In this document: piece by piece, positions 31,737 to 35,702 of the stretch | Numbering within the stretch: position 1 is the first letter of the stretch | Layout: each line of letters starts with the position of its first letter | Origin: Candidatus Methylomirabilota bacterium | Lineage (GTDB): Bacteria > Methylomirabilota > Methylomirabilia > Rokubacteriales > CSP1-6 | Assembly: GCA_035315345.1 (NCBI GenBank) | Contig: DATFYA010000169.1 | Coordinates: 1-35,702 of the forward strand | Direction: 5' to 3' | DNA length: 35,702 nt | Made by a program: the position numbers and the translations under genes | The notes under the pieces: model-generated | Database searches by the model: none | Told to the model about the DNA's origin: nothing | Seen by the model: only the letters and a program-made list of their open reading frames with translations

Positions 31737-32765
31737 CTAGCCGACGCCCAGCTCGGCGGCCGCGGCCTCGATCTGACTCCAGGTCTGCTCCTCGACGGGG
31801 ATGCCCTGCGCGCGGCGCTCGGCTTCGAGCCGGGCCTCCGGCTCGCCCGGGATCAGGATCTCGCCGGCGCCCTGCGCGAGCGGCGCGGTTTTCACCCACG
31901 CGAACAGCGAGCCGACCTGCGCGTGGAACTCGGCCAGCGGCAGGAACCGCTCCACGTCGAGGCAGATCATGAGCGTGCCGTTGGCGAACACGCCGGGCGG
32001 CGGCCCCGCGGGGCCGGTGCCGGAGAGGATGCCGCCGAGGATCTCCACCGCGAGCGACAGCCCGTAACCCTTGTGCTCGCCCGCGGTCAGCAGCGCGCCG
32101 GGCGGCTCGCCGTAGAAGATCTCGGGATCGGTCGCGGGCCGGCCCGCCGCGTCCACGAACCAGCCGGGCGGCGCCTGCTGCTTGCGGTTGCGCTTCACCC
32201 GCATCTTGCCCTCGGCCACCACGCTGGTCGCGAAGTCGAGCACCATCGCGGGGCCGGACACGCCGGGAATGGCCACCGCGTGCGGGTTGGTGCCGAGCCG
32301 CCGCGCGGCGCCACCCCAGGGCGCCACGTTGAGACCGTGCACGCAGTTGGCCCACAGCATGCCGACCAGCCCCGCGTTGGCCGCCATCTCCGCGTAGTCG
32401 GCCAGGCGGCCCACGTGACTGGTCCGCGAGGTGGACGCGGCGCTGAGCCCGCCCACCTTGGCCTTGGCGATCGCCATCTCCATCGCCCGCCGGCCCACCA
32501 CCTGGCCGAAGCCGCCGCCGCCGTCGAGGCGGATCAGCGCGGGGCTCTCCGCGGTCACGGTGATCGGGGTCTTGGGATCCACCTGGCCCTTCTTCACCGA
32601 CTCCCAGTACTGAGGCACGCGGATGACGCCATGCGAGTCGTGGCCGCGCAGGTTCGCGCGCACCAGGAGCTGGGCGATCCACGCCGCGTCGCGCTCGGGC
32701 GCGCCCATCGCCACGAACATCCGGCTGGCCTTCGCCTCGAGGCGCTGGGAATCGATGGTCGGCAC
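31737..32765 (-). CDS. Ldh_2-family (malate/L-lactate/ureidoglycolate) dehydrogenase
   Basis: This 342-aa NAD(P)-dependent oxidoreductase of the Ldh_2 fold is unrelated to ordinary lactate dehydrogenase. RGHDSHGVIRVPQY (41-54) carries the family His-Asp-x-His motif, His117 in SRTSHVGRLADYAE is the usual catalytic His, and GTNPHAVAIPG and EHKGYGLSLAVEILGG are the NAD- and substrate-binding segments. Substrates in the family include malate, sulfolactate, ureidoglycolate and delta1-piperideine-2-carboxylate, so none can be assigned. MurQ makes D-lactate, but a role for this enzyme there is speculative. It starts with GTG at 32765, divergent from the cupin gene. Confidence 0.92.
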   Translation of the reverse strand: MPTIDSQRLEAKASRMFVAMGAPERDAAWIAQLLVRANLRGHDSHGVIRVPQYWESVKKGQVDPKTPITVTAESPALIRLDGGGGFGQVVGRRAMEMAIAKAKVGGLSAASTSRTSHVGRLADYAEMAANAGLVGMLWANCVHGLNVAPWGGAARRLGTNPHAVAIPGVSGPAMVLDFATSVVAEGKMRVKRNRKQQAPPGWFVDAAGRPATDPEIFYGEPPGALLTAGEHKGYGLSLAVEILGGILSGTGPAGPPPGVFANGTLMICLDVERFLPLAEFHAQVGSLFAWVKTAPLAQGAGEILIPGEPEARLEAERRAQGIPVEEQTWSQIEAAAAELGVG

Positions 32766-32771
32766 GTCGGC

Positions 32772-32777
32772 TACAAT
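32772..32777 (+). promoter_or_regulatory. predicted -10 element (TACAAT) of the cupin gene
   Basis: TACAAT ends 9 nt before the ATG at 32787; the gap has no Shine-Dalgarno. A leaderless transcript is predicted. Confidence 0.5.
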
Positions 32778-32786
32778 ACATCAGCG

Positions 32787-33119
32787 ATGAAGGCCGAGCG
32801 CGAGTTCTTCGATCCGGCGGCGCTGCCGTGGCGGCCCGCGCCCGGATTCCCGCCCGGGGTGTGGGAGCAGGTCATCAGCGGCGGCCAGGACGAGGGCGTG
32901 ACCACGCGGCTGCTGCGCTTCGAGCCGGGATCGGGCAACGACCGCGTGGTGACCCACGATTTCTGGGAGGAGATCTACATCGTCTCCGGCGTGCTCGAGT
33001 GCGGCGGCCGTCCCTACCCCGCGGGCTCGGTGGCGGTGCGGCCGCCCGGCATGCCCCACGGCCCGTTCCACTCCGCGGCGGGCTGCGTGAGCTTCGAAGT
33101 CCGCTACCGGACCCGCTGA
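32787..33119 (+). CDS. small cupin-domain protein
   Basis: This 110-aa single cupin resembles ChrR/anti-sigma-type and sugar-binding small cupins. DFWEEIYIVSGVLECGGRPY and GSVAVRPPGMPHGPF are the two conserved cupin motifs. Metal ligands are the Glu/His set there, although the first motif's HxH is replaced by HDFWEE. It may bind a small molecule or be an isomerase or dioxygenase; the function is unknown. A TACAAT box precedes it. The DUF523 gene follows after 6 nt, so the two are likely co-transcribed. Confidence 0.85.
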   Translation: MKAEREFFDPAALPWRPAPGFPPGVWEQVISGGQDEGVTTRLLRFEPGSGNDRVVTHDFWEEIYIVSGVLECGGRPYPAGSVAVRPPGMPHGPFHSAAGCVSFEVRYRTR

Positions 33120-33125
33120 CCCGCC

Positions 33126-34103
33126 ATGGCGGAGGCCGCCTGGCGCTCCCCCGATCTGCCGATCCGCCTCGGCATCTCGGCCTGCCTGCTGGGCGAGGCG
33201 GTGCGCTATGACGGCGGCCATCAGAGGGACGCCTACCTCACGGGTGTGCTGGGCCGCCACGTCACCTGGGTGCCGGTATGCCCGGAGATGGAGATCGGCA
33301 TGGGCGTGCCGCGGGAGCCGATCCGGCTGGTGGGCGACGCGGCCGCGCCGCGGCTGCTCGGGGTGACCAGCGGCGCCGACCACACCGGCCGCATGAACGA
33401 CTTCGCGCGACGCGGCGTGCAGGACCTCGCGCGTCGCGGCCTGAGCGGCTACGTGCTCAAGCGCGGGTCACCGTCCTGCGGCATGGAGCGCGTCAAGCTC
33501 TACCGCGACGACACCGCGCCCCCCGAGCGCGCGGGCGTCGGCCTGTTCGCCCGCGTCCTGCGCGAGGCGCTGCCCCTCCTGCCGGTGGAAGAGGAGGGAC
33601 GGCTCGACGACCCACGGCGGCGCGACGGCTTCATCACCCGCGTGTTCGCGTATCGCCGCCTCGCGGCCTTGCGGGAGATGGCGCCTCGCCCCGGTGACGT
33701 CGTGGCGTTTCACAGGGCGCATGAGTACCTGTTGCTGGCCCACAGCCCCGCGGCGTATACGCGGCTGGGCCGGCTGGTCGCCGAGCGGCCCGTCAAACCC
33801 GCGCCCGCATGGCTGGACCGCTACGGCAACGGCTTCATGCGCGCGCTGCAGACGGAGGCCACGCCGCGCAAACACGTGAACGTGCTGCAACACATGGCGG
33901 GCTTCTTCAAGGGGCGGCTGGCCCCGGCCGAGCGGCGTGAGCTGCTCGCCCTGATCGGCGACTACGCGGCCGGCCGCGCCCCGCTGGTGGTGCCGATCAC
34001 CCTCATCAACCACCACGCGGCCCGCCTGGAGGTCGGTTACCTGCTCGACCAGCTTTATCTCCGCCCGCATCCGAAGGAGCTGATGCTCCGCAACCACGTC
34101 TGA
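33126..34103 (+). CDS. DUF523-DUF1722 (YbgA-type) fusion protein
   Basis: This 325-aa cytoplasmic protein has an N-terminal DUF523 domain (about 12-160): GISACLLGEAVRYDGGH with Cys20, WVPVCPEMEIGMGVPREPI with Cys52, and LKRGSPSCGM with Cys118. These conserved cysteines suggest a metal or iron-sulfur site. The C-terminal DUF1722 (about 170-320) contains AFHRAHEYLLLAHSP and TPRKHVNVLQHMAGFFK and ends in YLDQLYLRPHPKEL-type sequence. The E. coli relative YbgA is encoded next to photolyase; the fused form has been linked to tRNA thiolation or redox biology, which I cannot confirm. The ATG at 33126 follows the cupin stop by 6 nt. Confidence 0.9.
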   Translation: MAEAAWRSPDLPIRLGISACLLGEAVRYDGGHQRDAYLTGVLGRHVTWVPVCPEMEIGMGVPREPIRLVGDAAAPRLLGVTSGADHTGRMNDFARRGVQDLARRGLSGYVLKRGSPSCGMERVKLYRDDTAPPERAGVGLFARVLREALPLLPVEEEGRLDDPRRRDGFITRVFAYRRLAALREMAPRPGDVVAFHRAHEYLLLAHSPAAYTRLGRLVAERPVKPAPAWLDRYGNGFMRALQTEATPRKHVNVLQHMAGFFKGRLAPAERRELLALIGDYAAGRAPLVVPITLINHHAARLEVGYLLDQLYLRPHPKELMLRNHV

Positions 34104-34130
34104 CCGCGGGACGGCCGGGCGCCAGCCATG

Positions 34131-34159
34131 TTGTCGCCATGCGGCACCTGTCCTATTCT
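34131..34159 (+). promoter_or_regulatory. predicted promoter of the sensor-kinase gene
   Basis: TTGTCG (34131-34136) and TATTCT (34154-34159) are separated by 17 nt. Transcription would begin near 34166, leaving a leader of about 58 nt before the proposed start. Confidence 0.5.
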
Positions 34160-34223
34160 GGACGTGCGCGGCGCTGGCGTCAGGGCCGCGTGTCTATGAC
34201 GTCGTCACCGCGGAGCCGGCGAG

Positions 34224-35702
34224 ATTAGCGACACCCGCGAGTCGACCCACGCGCGGCCCGGCGCGGTCCGCAGCCGCCGGCGACGTCTCTTCGGCGCCCC
34301 GACCGCCACCGGCGAGCGCATCCCGTGGATCCACCTCGCCGTCTTCGGCGCCGGCGCCATCATGGTGGTGCTCTTCGCCTCCCACCAGATCGCCACCGAG
34401 CGCGAGACCAGCGTCGCCCACTGGAAGAGCCGCATCGCGACCATCGCGAGCGATCGGGCCCGCCTGGTCTCGGGCTGGCTCGCGGCGCGGCGGGCCGACG
34501 CGGAGGTGCTGGCCGCGTTCCCGGCGGTCCGCGCGATGCTCGCCGGGCCAAAGGGCGACGACGAAGCCCTCGCGCGGCATCTCAGCCGCGTGGCCTCCGC
34601 GTACGGCTACGTGGGCGTCGTGGCGCTGGACGCCTCGGGCCGGGCGGCGGCCCGCTCGTCCTCGAACGGGCCGGCTCCCTTCGCGGAGCCCGCCGCCGAG
34701 CTCGCCGCGAAGGTGGCCGCCACCCGTCAGCCGCGCTTCGATCTGGTCGAGGCCGGCGGCGGCCGGCTGCTCGTCGTCACGGTGCCGGTCTTCGCGGACG
34801 GCGCGCCCGCCGGGCCCGAGGGCGATCGGCGCGCGCTGCTCGGCGCGGTCGCGCTGGCCGCGCGGCCCGAGGACGGGCTCTACCCGCTGCTCGCCGACGA
34901 CGGCGACACGCGCTCCGGCGAGGCGCTGCTCGCGGATCTGGACGCGCCCACGCCCACGTATCTGTCGCCGCTGCGTCCGCCCGCGGTGGACCCGGCGGTG
35001 CAGCGCACGTCGCTCATGGAATTGCGCGCGCTCGTCCGCGCGGCCGCCGAGGGACGCGAGGCGGTGGCCGAGATGACCGATCACCGGGGCGTGCCCGTGC
35101 TCACCGCGGTGCGCCGCGTGACTCCGACCGGCTGGGTCCTCGCCCTCGAGGTGGAGCGCGAGCGGGCGTTCGCCGAGTTCAACCGCTCGGGGCAGCTGGC
35201 CGGCGCAGCCGCCGCGTTCCTGCTGCTGGCGCTCGCCGGCTTCCTCATCGCGCTCCACCGCGAGCAGCAGCGCGCGCGTCTCCTCCAGGAGCAGATGCGG
35301 CAGGCGCGCGCCATGTCCAACCTGCAGGGCTACGCCGACAAGATCGTGGCGAGCGTGCCCGCCGGGCTCCTGCTGCTGTCCGAGGACCTCCGCGTGCTCT
35401 CGGCCAACCGGGCGTTCCTCGAGTCGTTCCGCCTGCGCGACGACGACGTGCTCGGGCGCGACCTGCAGCAGCTGGTGCGAGCCGAGCGCCTCGTCCGCAA
35501 CGCCCGCGAGGTGCTGGACACCGGCGTGGCCCGGCAGGACGGTCTCTACGAGCTGTACGTCTACGCGCGGCGGGACACCAAGCCGGTGCGGGTCAGCCTG
35601 ACCGCGATCCAGCTGGCCGACGAGGAGCCGCCGCGCCTGCTCATGATCATGGAGGATCTGACCGAGGAGGAGCGCCTGCAGGCGGCCCGCCAGGAATCGG
35701 AG
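34224..35702 (+). CDS. membrane sensor protein, probably histidine kinase, N-terminal part
   Basis: The frame is open from 34200 to the window's end with protein-like codon use and no antisense competitor. In order: a basic N-terminus (RSRRRR), TM1 (WIHLAVFGAGAIMVVLFASH, about residues 35-54), a ~270-residue extracytoplasmic Cache-like domain, TM2 (LAGAAAAFLLLALAGFLIAL, about 324-343), a coiled linker (HREQQRARLLQEQMRQAR), then a PAS domain (about 368-480; SVPAGLLLLSEDLRVLSANRAF). The HisKA and ATPase parts would lie beyond the window, so the kinase is inferred. No ATG, GTG or TTG occurs in frame before TM1. An ATT at 34224 has GGAG 8 nt upstream and is used here provisionally; a frameshift from the ATG at 34196 is the alternative. 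Confidence 0.75.
   Translation, partial: MSDTRESTHARPGAVRSRRRRLFGAPTATGERIPWIHLAVFGAGAIMVVLFASHQIATERETSVAHWKSRIATIASDRARLVSGWLAARRADAEVLAAFPAVRAMLAGPKGDDEALARHLSRVASAYGYVGVVALDASGRAAARSSSNGPAPFAEPAAELAAKVAATRQPRFDLVEAGGGRLLVVTVPVFADGAPAGPEGDRRALLGAVALAARPEDGLYPLLADDGDTRSGEALLADLDAPTPTYLSPLRPPAVDPAVQRTSLMELRALVRAAAEGREAVAEMTDHRGVPVLTAVRRVTPTGWVLALEVERERAFAEFNRSGQLAGAAAAFLLLALAGFLIALHREQQRARLLQEQMRQARAMSNLQGYADKIVASVPAGLLLLSEDLRVLSANRAFLESFRLRDDDVLGRDLQQLVRAERLVRNAREVLDTGVARQDGLYELYVYARRDTKPVRVSLTAIQLADEEPPRLLMIMEDLTEEERLQAARQESE

Noticed and set aside
31737-32765. Lactate dehydrogenase dedicated to lactate from MurQ
   Set aside because: MurQ releases D-lactate, the Ldh_2 family has many substrates and the gene is 20 kb away; the link is not supported.
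34194-35258. 354-codon minus-strand frame at the right end
   Set aside because: The opposite strand encodes two membrane segments and a PAS domain; this frame is low-complexity.

Overview
This is a high-GC (roughly 70% by eye), gene-dense bacterial window with short intergenic gaps, many GTG starts and many 4-base ATGA/GTGA overlaps. It carries no rRNA, tRNA, CRISPR array, phage genes or recognisable transposase. The gene content suggests an uncultivated soil or sediment bacterium, possibly of the Rokubacteria/Methylomirabilota type: a PF04392-type binding protein, paralogous crotonases, acyl-CoA dehydrogenase and ligase, MaoC hydratase, several SDRs, DinB, and CHASE2-cyclase. That placement is inference from content and style only.

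Layout. 1-310: 3' end of an unidentified gene with apparent compensating frameshifts. 376-1173: a crotonase. 1220-8970 (minus strand): a long run of SDR, DUF4864 protein, acyl-CoA dehydrogenase, enoyl-CoA hydratase, family 2 glycosyltransferase, macrodomain protein, an unassigned 177-aa protein, methyltransferase, DinB protein and ABC binding protein. 9101-11451 (plus): BamE-like lipoprotein and an IlvD/Edd dehydratase. 11540-14801 (minus): SDR, a 350-aa protein, a UGSC-type selenoprotein and MurQ. 14895-20338 (plus): acyl-CoA ligase, MaoC-type hydratase, NamZ and NagZ. 20679-22099 (minus): thioesterase and cation-diffusion transporter. Then pirin (plus), a diiron protein and a sodium:solute symporter (minus), a small secreted peptide, CHASE2-adenylate cyclase and sugar kinase (plus), APC permease and two small genes (minus), a secreted amidohydrolase (plus), an Ldh_2 dehydrogenase (minus), cupin and DUF523-DUF1722 protein (plus), and the N-terminal part of a PAS-containing sensor kinase running off the end.

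The main discovery is at 12435-12962 on the minus strand. A gene that conventional calling splits in two at an in-frame TGA is a single selenoprotein: the TGA falls exactly at the U of a U-G-S-C motif, and a 7-bp stem with a GTG loop follows 12 nt later, as expected of a bacterial SECIS element. It is coupled by an ATGA overlap to a 350-aa partner, in an operon with a well-formed promoter at 14823-14851.

Second theme: peptidoglycan amino-sugar salvage. MurQ, NamZ, NagZ, a BadF/NagK-type kinase and perhaps the SSS symporter lie within 17 kb but in separate transcription units.

Third theme: non-coding structure. Five of the six convergent gene junctions carry a strong inverted repeat: a perfect 29-bp pair, a perfect 40-bp pair, a nested 125-bp structure, a short one containing both stop codons, and one copy of a three-copy palindromic repeat. 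Several genes have a -10-like box only 6-10 nt before the start codon and no Shine-Dalgarno sequence, suggesting leaderless transcripts.
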